Positions 55,682 through 64,000 of a DNA stretch of 64,000 nt are shown piece after piece (position 1 is the first letter of the stretch; each line of letters opens with the position of its first letter). The stretch is from Candidatus Competibacteraceae bacterium (GTDB taxonomy: Bacteria > Pseudomonadota > Gammaproteobacteria > Competibacterales > Competibacteraceae), in contig JADJPA010000001.1 of NCBI GenBank assembly GCA_016713505.1, positions 2,865,501 to 2,929,500 of the forward strand, read 5' to 3'. The notes beneath the pieces are model-generated. The model did no database searches, was not told where the DNA came from, and saw only the letters and a list, made by a program, of their open reading frames with translations. The translations under genes were made by a program, and so were the position numbers.

Positions 55682-56629
55682 TCAATCTCGCAGCCGGAAG
55701 GTGATCGGCACTTGCGCCACGGCTTGATTCCGTCCTTGCAAGGGCTGAAAGCGCCAGCGCGTCGCCGTCAGCCGCGCTTCCTGATCCAGCAGATCGTCGC
55801 CGCTGCTCTGGGCGATGCCGACCGCTTCCACGGCGCCCGCCGCGTTGACTGTGAGGCGCAGCACGACTCGCCCCTCGATGCCGCGCTGGCGGGCCAGCGG
55901 TGGATAACGAGGTTGCGGGGCTCCTCCCGGCAAGAGGCGCAAGCCAGTCGCAGCCGGCGGCGGTCGCGCCGGTTGGACGGACGCGCTCGCCGTCACGGAA
56001 CCGCCGGAATCGCCGTTGGTCGCTTTTCTGCTGGCGGGCTCTCTCTCAGCGCCAGCAGCGAGCGAACCGAATGGGCTTGCCGCGGCCTCCTGTCCCTGCC
56101 GCGCCGGACGGAGGCGCTCAAAGCCTCGGCTTGGCTCATCCTCGGTAGTTTTCGCCGCGACCGGCGGCCGTTCCGCCTGCTTGACCGGCTTCTCCGCGGG
56201 AGGGCGTGACGGTGCGGCTGGGGGTTTTTTTACCGCGACCGGTAGCGTCTCGACAATCGGCTTGATCGGTTTCTGCTTGGGCGGCTGTGGTTTAATTCTC
56301 GATTTGGGCGACGGTTGAACGGCTTTCGCTACTGGCGCTGGATCGACCAACGCTACCGTCGAAGACGGCGGCGCGGGCGGTGCGGGCGCTGTCGGCTCGG
56401 CGGACGGTGGGGCTACAGGCGCGGTGGATGCAACCGGCGCAGATGGCGAAGGGACGGCAACGGCAACCGCCGGCGGCGGGGCCAACGTCACCCGCAGTAC
56501 CGTGGACGCTTTGCCGGTCGGCCCCCAGACGACGGGCAGACAGGCCAGGCCCGCGTGCATCGCCAGCGCCAGTAGCGCCGCGACGCTGAGGCGAGTGGCG
56601 TCGGCCTGAAGTCGGAAACCATCGTTCAT
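55682..56629 (-). CDS. tonB: TonB family energy-transducing protein
   Basis: A 315-residue protein with one N-terminal membrane helix (SVAALLALAMHAGLACLPVV, with the conserved His of the TonB anchor), a long Pro/Ala/Lys-rich periplasmic spacer, and the C-terminal TonB domain (PRYPPLARQRGIEGRVVLRL; TRWRFQPLQGRNQAVAQ). It couples the proton gradient through ExbB/ExbD to outer-membrane receptors. The ATG at 56629 overlaps the ATPase stop. As the last gene of the B12 uptake operon it is probably dedicated to the BtuB receptor encoded at the operon start. exbB and exbD are not in this window. Confidence 0.92.
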   Translation of the reverse strand: MNDGFRLQADATRLSVAALLALAMHAGLACLPVVWGPTGKASTVLRVTLAPPPAVAVAVPSPSAPVASTAPVAPPSAEPTAPAPPAPPSSTVALVDPAPVAKAVQPSPKSRIKPQPPKQKPIKPIVETLPVAVKKPPAAPSRPPAEKPVKQAERPPVAAKTTEDEPSRGFERLRPARQGQEAAASPFGSLAAGAEREPASRKATNGDSGGSVTASASVQPARPPPAATGLRLLPGGAPQPRYPPLARQRGIEGRVVLRLTVNAAGAVEAVGIAQSSGDDLLDQEARLTATRWRFQPLQGRNQAVAQVPITFRLRD

Positions 56630-57420
56630 CCGGGTTCGTCTCGATCCGCCGTTTGCTGCCGCCACGGCAGAACATAACGTTGGTCCTCGTGTTCGCCATG
56701 TAGCGCCGTCACCCGGTAGGCGTCGGCGAGATGCTCGGCGGACAGGACGGCGGCGGCGGAACCTTGAGCGACCAGCACCCCATCCCGCAGTAGAACCAGG
56801 GAGTCGCAGAAGCGCGCCGCCAGCGTGAGATCGTGCAGCACGACCGTGACCGCTGCGCCGCCGTCGGCATAATCCCGCAACAATTCCATGACTTGCAGTT
56901 GATGGTAAGGATCGAGGGAGGCGACCGGCTCGTCGGCCAGCACCAGCGGCGCTTCCACCGCCAGCACCCGCGCCAGCAAGGTGCGCGCCCGTTCGCCACC
57001 CGACAGGGTGTCAAACGGCCGGTCGGCCAAGTCACCGATGCCGGTGCGTTGCAAGGCGGTTTCGACCGCCAGCCGGTCGGCGGCGGCGGGCGGTTGCCAC
57101 GGGGCCAGATGCGGCAGGCGACCGAGTTCGACCAGACGGCGCACGGTCAGCGGCCAGTGTACGATCTGACCTTGGGGTAGATAGGCGAGCGTCCGCGCTT
57201 TCTCGCGCCGGTTTAGGCTGGCCAGCGGCCGGCCTTGAATCCGCACGTTGCCCTGAAACGGCCGCAAGCCGGCCAGCGCCGCCAGCAGGGTAGTTTTGCC
57301 CGCGCCGTTCGGGCCGAGCAGAGCGAGCAGTTGTCCGGCGGCGGCGCGGAAACTGACGCTGTTGACCACGGTGCGCCCGGCCAGCGCGACGCTGATCCGT
57401 TCCGCTTCCAGCAGCATCAT
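56626..57420 (-). CDS. ABC transporter ATPase for cobalamin (BtuD/FecE-like)
   Basis: A 264-residue cytoplasmic ATPase. Walker A is GPNGAGKT (residues 36-43), the Q-loop is in LAYLPQGQIVHWPLTVRRLV, the signature is TLSGGERARTLLARVLA, and Walker B is LVLADEPVASLD, with the H-loop in VVLHDLTLAARF. The class matches iron-chelate and B12 importers. The ATG at 57420 overlaps the permease stop. Operon position under a cobalamin riboswitch points to vitamin B12 or a corrinoid precursor as substrate. Confidence 0.92.
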   Translation of the reverse strand: MMLLEAERISVALAGRTVVNSVSFRAAAGQLLALLGPNGAGKTTLLAALAGLRPFQGNVRIQGRPLASLNRREKARTLAYLPQGQIVHWPLTVRRLVELGRLPHLAPWQPPAAADRLAVETALQRTGIGDLADRPFDTLSGGERARTLLARVLAVEAPLVLADEPVASLDPYHQLQVMELLRDYADGGAAVTVVLHDLTLAARFCDSLVLLRDGVLVAQGSAAAVLSAEHLADAYRVTALHGEHEDQRYVLPWRQQTADRDEPG

Positions 57421-58430
57421 GGCAGCATCCGTCGGGTGCGCAGCAGCAAATGAACGAAGAACGGCACTCCCAGTAGGGCCGTCACCACGCCCAGCATCAA
57501 TTCCTGCCGGGTCGGCAGCAAGCGAATCCCCAAATCCGCCGCCGCCAGCAGCGCCGCGCCCGCCAGGGCGCCAGGCAGCAGGACGCGACTCGGTTGGTAG
57601 CCGAGCCAAGGCCGCAACAGGTGCGGCGCAATCAGGCCGACGAAGCCGACCGAGCCGGTGACCGCCGTGGCCGCGCCCACCGCCAGCGCCGTGCCGCCGA
57701 TCACCCGCGCCCGCAGCCAACCCACGCCGACGCCCAGACTGCGGGCGGCGTCCTCGCCCAGTGTCAGCGCATCCAGTTCCCGCCCGGCGCTCACCAACAA
57801 GGCCCAGCCGACCGCCATGAACGGCGCGGCCAGCGTCACATCGGACAAGCCCCGGTCGCGCAGCGAGCCGAGCAGCCATAACACCATCTCGCTCAAGGCC
57901 AGCGGATTGGGGGCCAGATTCAGCGCCAGCGAGGTCAAAGCCACCGCCAGACTCGACACCGCCACCCCGGCCAAAAGCAGCGATAAGGGACTGGAATCAC
58001 GAATCGCCAACAACGCCAGAAAGGCGGTCGCCAGCAGCGCGCCGAGCAACGCGAAGCCCGGCAGCGCCCACATGGTGACCTGCGCCAGGCCAAAATACAG
58101 CGCCAGCACCGCGCCCAATCCGGCGCTGGCCGAAACGCCGAGAATGCCCGGTTCGGCCAGCGGGTTGCGCAACAGTCCTTGCAAAGCCGCTCCGCTCAAA
58201 CCCAGCGACGCGCCGACCAGCAAGCCCAACAACACGCGCGGCAGGCGAATTTCCAGCACGATCACCGCCAGTCGCTCGTCGCCGCCCAGCAAGCCGGTCA
58301 GCGTTTGCCACGGATTGAGAGATAAATGCCCCAGCAGCAAACCGGCAAAAGTTAATGCGGCCAGCAGCGCCGTCAAGCCGAGATTGATCCGCCGGTAGCG
58401 TCGGTGATCGGCTCCAGCGTCCTCGGTCAC
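57417..58430 (-). CDS. FecCD-family ABC permease for cobalamin (BtuC-like)
   Basis: A 337-residue permease with about ten hydrophobic helices, the hallmark of the BtuC/FecCD family. Characteristic segments are EIRLPRVLLGLLVGASLGLS, LQGLLRNPLAEPGILGVSAS and the C-terminal GSVGFVGLIAPHLLRPWLGY. The start is assigned to GTG at 58430, overlapping the binding-protein stop (GTGA); an upstream frame would add 24 non-conserved residues. It forms the inner-membrane channel with the ATPase encoded next. Confidence 0.93.
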   Translation of the reverse strand: MTEDAGADHRRYRRINLGLTALLAALTFAGLLLGHLSLNPWQTLTGLLGGDERLAVIVLEIRLPRVLLGLLVGASLGLSGAALQGLLRNPLAEPGILGVSASAGLGAVLALYFGLAQVTMWALPGFALLGALLATAFLALLAIRDSSPLSLLLAGVAVSSLAVALTSLALNLAPNPLALSEMVLWLLGSLRDRGLSDVTLAAPFMAVGWALLVSAGRELDALTLGEDAARSLGVGVGWLRARVIGGTALAVGAATAVTGSVGFVGLIAPHLLRPWLGYQPSRVLLPGALAGAALLAAADLGIRLLPTRQELMLGVVTALLGVPFFVHLLLRTRRMLP

Positions 58431-59275
58431 GGTCGAGCCTCCGCCGCCGGCAGCCGGTCGGCGATGTATTCGGCCGCTTCGGCCAGAAACCAGCCGCTGC
58501 AAATCCAGTAGCGATCCGGCACGCTGATGGCCGGCACGCGCGCCAGCAGGCGCTGGAACACCGGATGGCGGGCAAAAGCCATCCGCGCGCTGTCGCCGCC
58601 CTGGTCGAAAAACCCCGTGACGATCAACTCTGGCGCAGTGCTCGCCAGTTGCTCCAGATTGAAGGTGCCCCAGCCGTTGCGGCCCAGCGTCGTCGCCAAG
58701 TTGCGGGTTCCCGCCGCCTCCAAGACCGCATCGATAAAAGTGCCTCGGCCCGCGCTGCTGCCGTCGGGCAGGAAATAGGCGGCGAGCGGTGGCGCGGCGG
58801 TGGAAGGGTGGCGAGCAGTCAGCTTGGCCAATCTCGCCCGCATTTCGGCGACGCGCGCCTCGCCCTGTGCGGGGCGGCCCAACTCGGCGGCGATGGCGCG
58901 GGTGGTCGCGGCGATGTCGTCCCAGGTGTCCGGCAAGGGAATTTGCACGACGCGGATACCGAAGCGCCCCAGCCGTTCGGTGACGCGCAACGGCATCCAG
59001 CGATCGGTCAGCACCAGTTCCACCCGCAATGCCACCAGTTCCTCACCGCTGCCGCGCGTGCTTGAAAAGCGGCTCGCTTCGGCGGCGAACAGCGATTGCC
59101 GTGGGTCGGTAGCGTTGCTGGAGACGGCGACGATTTGGGCGGGATCAGCCAGTCCCAACAGGTATTGGTCGGCGCAGGGCGTTAAGGAGGCAGCGCGCGG
59201 CAAGGCCAGCACCCATAGCGGCGACAGGCCCAACACCCAGGCGAGAAGTCTCGCCAAGGCACCGATTTCGCTCAT
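58427..59275 (-). CDS. Periplasmic cobalamin-binding protein (BtuF-like)
   Basis: A 282-residue class III solute-binding protein with a signal peptide ending near ALPRAAS. The helical-backbone fold is indicated by QIVAVSSNATDPRQSL and FGIRVVQIPLPDTWDDIAAT in the first lobe and LEQLASTAPELIVTGFFDQG in the second. ATG at 59275 is chosen; a TTG at 59287 that overlaps the btuB stop is an alternative. By position between btuB and the permease it delivers B12 to the inner-membrane transporter. Confidence 0.88.
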   Translation of the reverse strand: MSEIGALARLLAWVLGLSPLWVLALPRAASLTPCADQYLLGLADPAQIVAVSSNATDPRQSLFAAEASRFSSTRGSGEELVALRVELVLTDRWMPLRVTERLGRFGIRVVQIPLPDTWDDIAATTRAIAAELGRPAQGEARVAEMRARLAKLTARHPSTAAPPLAAYFLPDGSSAGRGTFIDAVLEAAGTRNLATTLGRNGWGTFNLEQLASTAPELIVTGFFDQGGDSARMAFARHPVFQRLLARVPAISVPDRYWICSGWFLAEAAEYIADRLPAAEARP

Positions 59276-59283
59276 CTTCACGT

Positions 59284-61179
59284 TCAAAACCGATAACGCG
59301 CGCCGACATAAACCCCGCGTTCGGTGCCGCTGTAACCCAGCACGTCCTCATACTTTTCGTCGAACACGTTGTCGATCCGCCCGAAGAATTGCCATTGCTC
59401 ATCCAGCCGATAATCCGCCGCCAGATTGACCACGGTGTAGCTTTTCATCGGTGCGAGATGCGTCTCGAAGGTTTGCGCATCGAATGCGGTATCGACAAAG
59501 GAACCGTTATGGCGCACGGTCAGATTCAGATTGCCTCGGTCGATGAAGCGATAGTTCAAGCCGAGGCTGGCGACGTGGCGCGGACGGCGGCGCAGTTCGT
59601 CGCCTTTGGTGTCCTCGGTATCGGTGAAGGTGTAGGCCAGCGTGCTGCTCAGATCGGGCGTCAGGCGGGCGCTGGCGCTGATTTCGACGCCACGGGCGCG
59701 GCTTTCGCCGGGCAGATTGATGACGGTGCGGCCCGCGCCGACGATGATATTGTCGATGCGGTTGTCGAAGGCGGTCACGTCGAATTTCAGCCGCTGATCG
59801 AGCACGCTTTGTTCCCAGCCGATGTCGAAACCCTGACTTTCTTCCGGCTGCAAATTGGGATTGCCCTTGAAGTCGCCGGAAAAGCCGAACAGTTCGGTGA
59901 GGGTCGGATTTTTGATCGCTGTGCCATAGCTGGCATGTAGTCGGCCGCCGAATTCCGGCCACAGATACGCCGCCGTCAGTCGATAGGTGCTGGTGTCGTC
60001 GAAGCGGTCGTTGAAGTCGCGGCGCACGCCAGCGGTCAGAAACAGGCGCTCGTCCAATCCCAGGCCATATTGAAAAGCGACGCCGGTGTTATGCACCGAG
60101 TTGGTGGCAAAATAGGTATTGCTGGCTTCGTCCTTCTTGTCCTTGACCAGCAGGGTGAAGGTGTGGCGGGCGCTGCCTGCGTTCAAAAAGTAATTGCTTT
60201 GATAATCAATCTGGTTGGAATGGCTCTCACTGTCGAACGGCTCGAAACCGGCGCTGTTGGTGGTCGAATCCATGTCGTAGCGGGCCAAGCCCAGCAGGTG
60301 CTCCCACGCGCCGCCGAGCAGAGTGTAACGGCCTTGCAAGCGCAGCAAATTTTGCTTGTTGTCGATACGGTCGTTGCTATCCACTACGGGTTTTTGATCG
60401 CCGCCTAGAAAGGCGTCGAACTCGGTGCGGTTGCGGGTGTAGCGTTCGGTCAGGGTCAGTTCCAGATCGTCCACGGGCCGGACGCTGCCCTTGAACAACA
60501 GCGCGCCGATTTTCGCGCCGTCGTCCTCGCTGTTGCCGCGCCATTCGCTGCCCGCCGACCAACCGTCGGTTTGCAGCCAGCCGCCGCTCAATAAGGCGTC
60601 GTAGCGCTCGCCGCGACCGCCGACGCTGCCGGAGGTGTGCCAGGTGTTGAAACTGCCGCCTTCGAGGCGAGCACTGGCCTGGAACGGCCGCTCGGCGCGT
60701 TTGGTGAGGATGTTGATGACGCCGCCGATGGCGGAGCTGCCCCATAACACGCTCTGCGGGCCGCGCAGCACTTCGATGCGCTCGACTTCCAGATCGAGCA
60801 GGCTGTTGAAGTCGAACGCGCCGCCGTCGGGGTGGTTGACTTCCACGCCGTCGATCAGCACCAGGGTTTGATTGGTTTCCGCGCCGCGCAGGTAGATTTC
60901 GGTCAGGTTGCCGGGGCCGCCGCTGCGGCTGACGGTCGCGCCCGGCACGTCGCGCAGGGCGTCGGCGACGATGCGGATTTGACGTTGCTCCAGTTGTTCG
61001 CGGTCGATGACGGTGATGGCGCTGCCGGATTGTTCCGGCGGGATCGGCACGCGGGTGGCGGTAACGACCAGTTCCGGCAGTTCTTCCTGCGCTGAGACAA
61101 CGGTAGCGGTACCGGCCAGCAGGCCGAGTGCGGCGCAGGCTGAGCGAAGGCAACGAGGGCGAATAAAGCGAATTTTCAT
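59284..61179 (-). CDS. btuB: TonB-dependent vitamin B12 outer-membrane receptor
   Basis: A 631-residue outer-membrane protein. A signal peptide ends near VVSAQEE; the TonB box is ELVVTATR (near residue 36). The plug domain has REQLEQRQIRIVADALRDVP, NLTEIYLRGAETNQTLVLID and VERIEVLRGPQSVLWGSSAI. The beta-barrel ends with the aromatic signature GARYRF. The size is close to E. coli BtuB (614). It is preceded by a cobalamin riboswitch, followed by the binding protein, permease, ATPase and tonB genes, which together make a complete uptake path except for exbBD. Confidence 0.95.
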   Translation of the reverse strand: MKIRFIRPRCLRSACAALGLLAGTATVVSAQEELPELVVTATRVPIPPEQSGSAITVIDREQLEQRQIRIVADALRDVPGATVSRSGGPGNLTEIYLRGAETNQTLVLIDGVEVNHPDGGAFDFNSLLDLEVERIEVLRGPQSVLWGSSAIGGVINILTKRAERPFQASARLEGGSFNTWHTSGSVGGRGERYDALLSGGWLQTDGWSAGSEWRGNSEDDGAKIGALLFKGSVRPVDDLELTLTERYTRNRTEFDAFLGGDQKPVVDSNDRIDNKQNLLRLQGRYTLLGGAWEHLLGLARYDMDSTTNSAGFEPFDSESHSNQIDYQSNYFLNAGSARHTFTLLVKDKKDEASNTYFATNSVHNTGVAFQYGLGLDERLFLTAGVRRDFNDRFDDTSTYRLTAAYLWPEFGGRLHASYGTAIKNPTLTELFGFSGDFKGNPNLQPEESQGFDIGWEQSVLDQRLKFDVTAFDNRIDNIIVGAGRTVINLPGESRARGVEISASARLTPDLSSTLAYTFTDTEDTKGDELRRRPRHVASLGLNYRFIDRGNLNLTVRHNGSFVDTAFDAQTFETHLAPMKSYTVVNLAADYRLDEQWQFFGRIDNVFDEKYEDVLGYSGTERGVYVGARYRF

Positions 61180-61409
61180 GGCGAGCGCGCTTTCTGAGGA
61201 TTGTTTTTATCGAGCCGATCATGAGGGTCGGCTCACCGCCTGCTGGAAACGCGCGCTTGCCCGGCCATCTGACCGGCTTGTAAAGAGGAGCGGAAAACAC
61301 CATGCAGAGAAACAAGGCATCGGTCGGCCGCTGGCGAACGCTCGGTTTCCCGCATCGCCAAAACGGAAGACCGTCCCGCCGAAAAATCCCGTTCGACGGC
61401 AGGCGACGC

Positions 61410-61590
61410 TTGGGACGGCAGGTCTCCTGGCTGGCGGGTCGTGGCCGGGCGTTCGGCCTTCCCGGTTGCCCAGTGGCCTTGTACGAACGCCGGCTCGCCG
61501 CTCACAGTTGCGGGGACAGCCGCGGATTTCCACCGAGGTTCGGTAGCACCGCGTTCCCTTTTAATCCCGCTGGGGGAACCGTCTTGGCGG
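61410..61590 (-). promoter_or_regulatory. Cobalamin riboswitch upstream of btuB
   Basis: On the minus strand the conserved elements occur in order: GATTAAAAGGGAA, then GGTGCTACCGAACC, GGAAATCCGCGGCTGTCCC, CCGCAACTGTGAGC, GCCACTGGGCAACCGGGAAG and the B12 box GCCAGGAGACCTGCC (complement of 61417-61431). This fits the adenosylcobalamin-type consensus. It lies 230 bases before the btuB start, leaving a long expression platform. Within the 532 bases between btuB and the acyltransferase gene nothing else was recognised; the promoter should be in 61591-61711. Binding of B12 is expected to shut down the operon. Confidence 0.95.
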
Positions 61591-61711
61591 ATAGAGTAAC
61601 GGCAGAAACGGGGGGTTGGCAATGAATGCGTTGGAGCGCCTGATGTCGGCTCGGCTTGCAACGCGAGCAGCGCGTGTTGATAGCGAAAAATAATTGCTCG
61701 GCCGAAAGCCT

Positions 61712-62887
61712 TCAGGTTTTGCCGGTTTGCAGTGGCATGGCCGCGCTTGCGGTCATGCTGTTCCGCCCGTTCAAATCTCTATTGCGGCTGATCAGCCATC
61801 GACCGATATCCATGCCTGGTGCTTCGATAAGCCGATAAGTTATGGCGGACGCCGGTAGCAGAACTATGAAAGTAGCAAGAACGCAACAGATAAAGGCAAT
61901 ACCGGCGCGGCTGCCTAAAATTGAATAGATTTTTGAATAAACCGGGCCTAGTTCATAGATGATGAAGGGATGCAGCAGATAGATGCTGAAGCTGCGTTCC
62001 CCCGCGAAAAACAGAGAGCGATTGGCGAAGACCGGCCACGGGCGACTGGCCTGACCGCCGGCCAGCAATGCAAAAGCGATCCCCCACACCAGAATGTCAG
62101 TTCTGCCAAAGAGAATCAGTGATTCCGTCGGTGAAGCCAGCAACAGGATCATCAAGCCGAGCCCGCAAACCGACAGTGCGTCGTAAAGAGCGGGATTCTC
62201 ACTCAGGAATCGATAGGTGGCGCGCCGCCAATAAAGGAAATAACTCAGCACCCCGCCGCAAAAGATGCCGAACTGGGTCAAAAAGGCATGGTGGCCGTAA
62301 CCTTGCAGCAGCGGTAGACCTGATGAATCGTAGGCCATGCGGGAAGCGAGACTAACCGCCGCGCCGATGAGGACCAAGATCAGCGCCAGCCGGATCGTCC
62401 GTACATAGACCAGCAACACGGGCAATACCGCATAAAACAGCATTTCCACCCCGATGGTCCAGCCGGCCCATACGATGCTGTCGTGTCGTCCTGGAACCAA
62501 GTTAAATAGAAATGAAAAATTCAATAACAGATCGTAAAGCGGCACGCGCTGATTGAATTTAAACCACGCCATCAGGAACCAGACGACGAGCATGATGTAA
62601 AACAGCGGAGCGATTCTAAAAAATCGCCGGATGGAATAATCTTGAATCCAATGAGGTCTGCCGACTCGATGCTGAGTGCTAAAGAACAAGGAAAAAGCAC
62701 TCAGCACGAAAAAAAGCTGAACGCCCAGGCCAAAGTGCGTCTTGATGATGGAAAAGGACGGTGGTATGGCGAGTTGGTGGATGCCCTGAACGTGAAAAAC
62801 CACGACCATCAAGGCCGCGATCGCTCGCAGTCCATGAATGCCGCTCAAACGATCGCTGTTTTCTGGGATTTCTCGCGCTATTTCCAT
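61712..62887 (-). CDS. Acyltransferase 3 family membrane protein (OafA/YrhL type)
   Basis: A 391-residue integral membrane acyltransferase with about ten helices. The family signature GIHGLRAIAALMVVVFHVQG is at residues 16-35 with the catalytic His in FH; FGLGVQLFFVLSAFSLFFST and YSIRRFFRIAPLFYIMLVVW follow in the usual order. It lacks the C-terminal SGNH domain of the long class. Such enzymes O-acylate surface polysaccharides or other exported sugars. It lies 12 bases downstream of mazG; the base composition (more AT) differs a little from its neighbours, which may mean recent acquisition. Confidence 0.9.
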   Translation of the reverse strand: MEIAREIPENSDRLSGIHGLRAIAALMVVVFHVQGIHQLAIPPSFSIIKTHFGLGVQLFFVLSAFSLFFSTQHRVGRPHWIQDYSIRRFFRIAPLFYIMLVVWFLMAWFKFNQRVPLYDLLLNFSFLFNLVPGRHDSIVWAGWTIGVEMLFYAVLPVLLVYVRTIRLALILVLIGAAVSLASRMAYDSSGLPLLQGYGHHAFLTQFGIFCGGVLSYFLYWRRATYRFLSENPALYDALSVCGLGLMILLLASPTESLILFGRTDILVWGIAFALLAGGQASRPWPVFANRSLFFAGERSFSIYLLHPFIIYELGPVYSKIYSILGSRAGIAFICCVLATFIVLLPASAITYRLIEAPGMDIGRWLISRNRDLNGRNSMTASAAMPLQTGKT

Positions 62888-62899
62888 GAGGTTGATCGG

Positions 62900-63688
62900 T
62901 TATTTTTCGTCGAGTTTGGCGCGTTCCCACAGGGCATCCATTTCCGCTAGCGTCGATTCGGTCGGCGTCCGGCCTGTTTCGGCCAGCCAATGCTCGATCC
63001 AGCGAAACCGCCGCTCGAATTTGCGATTGGTTCCGCGCAACGCTGCTTCCGGGTCGATCTGGAGATGACGGGCTAGGTTGGCGACGGCGAATAGCACATC
63101 ACCCAGTTCATCGGCCAGCCGTTCCGCCGGGGCGTGGCTAGTGATTTCGTGGCGGATTTCCCCAATTTCCTCTTGAATCTTGGCCAGAATCGGCCCCAGC
63201 GCGCCCCAGTCGAAACCGACCTTGGAGGCTTTCTTTTGTAGCTTGACCGCGCGGGTCAAGGCCGGCAGCGCCAGCGGAACGCCCGCCAACACGCCAGCCG
63301 GTTGCTCGGCTTTCTCCGCGGCCTTCAGTTGTTCCCAGGCGGCGGTTTGTTCGGCGGCGTCGGCGTAGCGGGCGTCGGCAAAGACATGCGGGTGGCGGCG
63401 AGTCATCTTTTCGACGATCCCGCGCGCCACATCGGCAAATTCGAAGCGCCCTTCCTCGCGGGCGATTTGGGCATAGAACACCACCTGAAATAATAAATCG
63501 CCCAATTCATCCCGCAGCTCCGCCCAATCTTCGCGAGCGATGGCATCGGCGACTTCGTAAGCTTCCTCGATGGTGTGAGGCACGATAGTCGCGTAGGTCT
63601 GCTCCCGATCCCACGGGCATCCCGTTTGCGGATCGCGCAAGCGGGCCATCAACTCCAATAAGGCGTCCAGCGGGGAAGAATCAGTCAT
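62900..63688 (-). CDS. mazG: Nucleoside triphosphate pyrophosphohydrolase MazG
   Basis: A 262-residue house-cleaning NTPase with two MazG domains, like E. coli MazG (263 residues). The first has GCPWDREQTYATIVPHTIEE and ELRDELGDLLFQVVFYAQIA; the second has KIQEEIGEIRHEI and RLADELGDVLFAVANLARHL. The EExxE and ExxD metal-binding pairs are kept in both. It hydrolyses abnormal or surplus NTPs. It starts 69 bases after the LpxR-like gene and precedes the acyltransferase. Confidence 0.95.
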   Translation of the reverse strand: MTDSSPLDALLELMARLRDPQTGCPWDREQTYATIVPHTIEEAYEVADAIAREDWAELRDELGDLLFQVVFYAQIAREEGRFEFADVARGIVEKMTRRHPHVFADARYADAAEQTAAWEQLKAAEKAEQPAGVLAGVPLALPALTRAVKLQKKASKVGFDWGALGPILAKIQEEIGEIRHEITSHAPAERLADELGDVLFAVANLARHLQIDPEAALRGTNRKFERRFRWIEHWLAETGRTPTESTLAEMDALWERAKLDEK

Positions 63689-63757
63689 GATGCACCTGCG
63701 CCAATGCGCCGTGCGTGCGGCCGACGATCGATCGACGCACGGCGCGACCGGCCAAGA

Positions 63758-64000
63758 TTAGAATTTGAACGATATGCCGACGGAGCCGAAGCGGTCGGGT
63801 TTGTCCTGACCGTCGAACTCGCGAGTGCGCAAGACGTAGGTGTAGGCCAGTCTGGCCCAGCCGATACTGGTCACCAAGCCGGCCTGCAATTCGCCGACGA
63901 ACGGTTTGCGGTCGACGCCCAAGCTATTGCCGTCGGTATTGCCATCGAGAAAAATGTTGTACGCGACGGCGCGTCCGCCCGCTCCGGCAAACAGATACCA
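63758..64000 (-). CDS. LpxR-like lipid A 3'-O-deacylase, C-terminal part (partial)
   Basis: The last 80 residues of a gene that runs off the right edge of the window; no start codon is inside. The sequence WYLFAGAGGRAVAYNIFLDG, then VDRKPFVGELQAGLVTSIGW and YTYVLRTREFDGQDKPDRFG, ending GSVGISFKF, matches the DUF2219/LpxR outer-membrane family, whose members remove a 3' acyloxyacyl chain from lipid A. The terminal Phe is typical of outer-membrane barrels. The catalytic residues lie in the missing part. Confidence 0.8.
   Translation of the reverse strand, partial: WYLFAGAGGRAVAYNIFLDGNTDGNSLGVDRKPFVGELQAGLVTSIGWARLAYTYVLRTREFDGQDKPDRFGSVGISFKF

Overview
This is a GC-rich bacterial chromosome segment from a gammaproteobacterium. 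The order on the minus strand corA-cinA-thpR-recA-recX-alaS-lysC-csrA-tRNA-Ser-tRNA-Arg, with mutS divergent, and the pheT-ihfA-tRNA-Pro start of the window, are standard for that class. The storage-sugar genes (otsB, a treS-maltokinase fusion, a starch-binding GH13 enzyme) would suit a glycogen- or trehalose-accumulating relative of the Competibacter group. That genus-level placement is inference: there is no rRNA gene in the window.

Layout. 1-2.2 kb: end of pheT, ihfA, tRNA-Pro(GGG), a lone MalG-type sugar permease, tRNA-Arg(ACG) and tRNA-Ser(GCT). 2.2-10.3 kb: csrA, lysC, alaS, recX, recA, thpR, cinA, corA. 10.6-19.7 kb: an alanine-rich repeat lipoprotein, mutS, otsB, treS-mak, a GspF/PilC-like membrane protein and a small acidic protein. 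19.7-26.2 kb: an Atm1-type ABC exporter, a membrane cytochrome c with a proline-rich tail, tRNA-Arg(CCG), a DUF2852 protein with its TetR-type neighbour, a PfkB sugar kinase and an aldo/keto reductase.

26.2-40.1 kb is the accessory region. It holds an unrecognised one-helix membrane protein, a decayed IS200-type element, and a complete type I-C CRISPR-Cas locus. The locus runs leftward: cas3-cas5c-cas8c-cas7-cas4-cas1-cas2, an AT-rich leader, then an array of 53 repeats and 52 spacers. The array has a duplicated spacer, a distinct AT-rich spacer block, two spacers sharing a seed, and progressively diverged repeats at its old end next to the IS remnant.

40.1-46.5 kb: a PolB-type exonuclease divergent from cas3, a MaoC-like protein, a GH13 glucan enzyme, an LprI-like protein, and a sugar ABC permease with its binding lipoprotein (probable partners of the lone permease at 0.9-1.8 kb). 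46.6-55.7 kb is a plus-strand run: fmdB-like, aspS, nudB, mprF, acvB, apaH, folA and a DUF599 membrane protein, mostly with overlapping stops and starts. 55.7-61.6 kb is a minus-strand vitamin B12 uptake operon (cobalamin riboswitch, btuB, btuF-like, FecCD permease, ATPase, tonB). The window ends with an acyltransferase, mazG and the 3' end of an LpxR-like gene.
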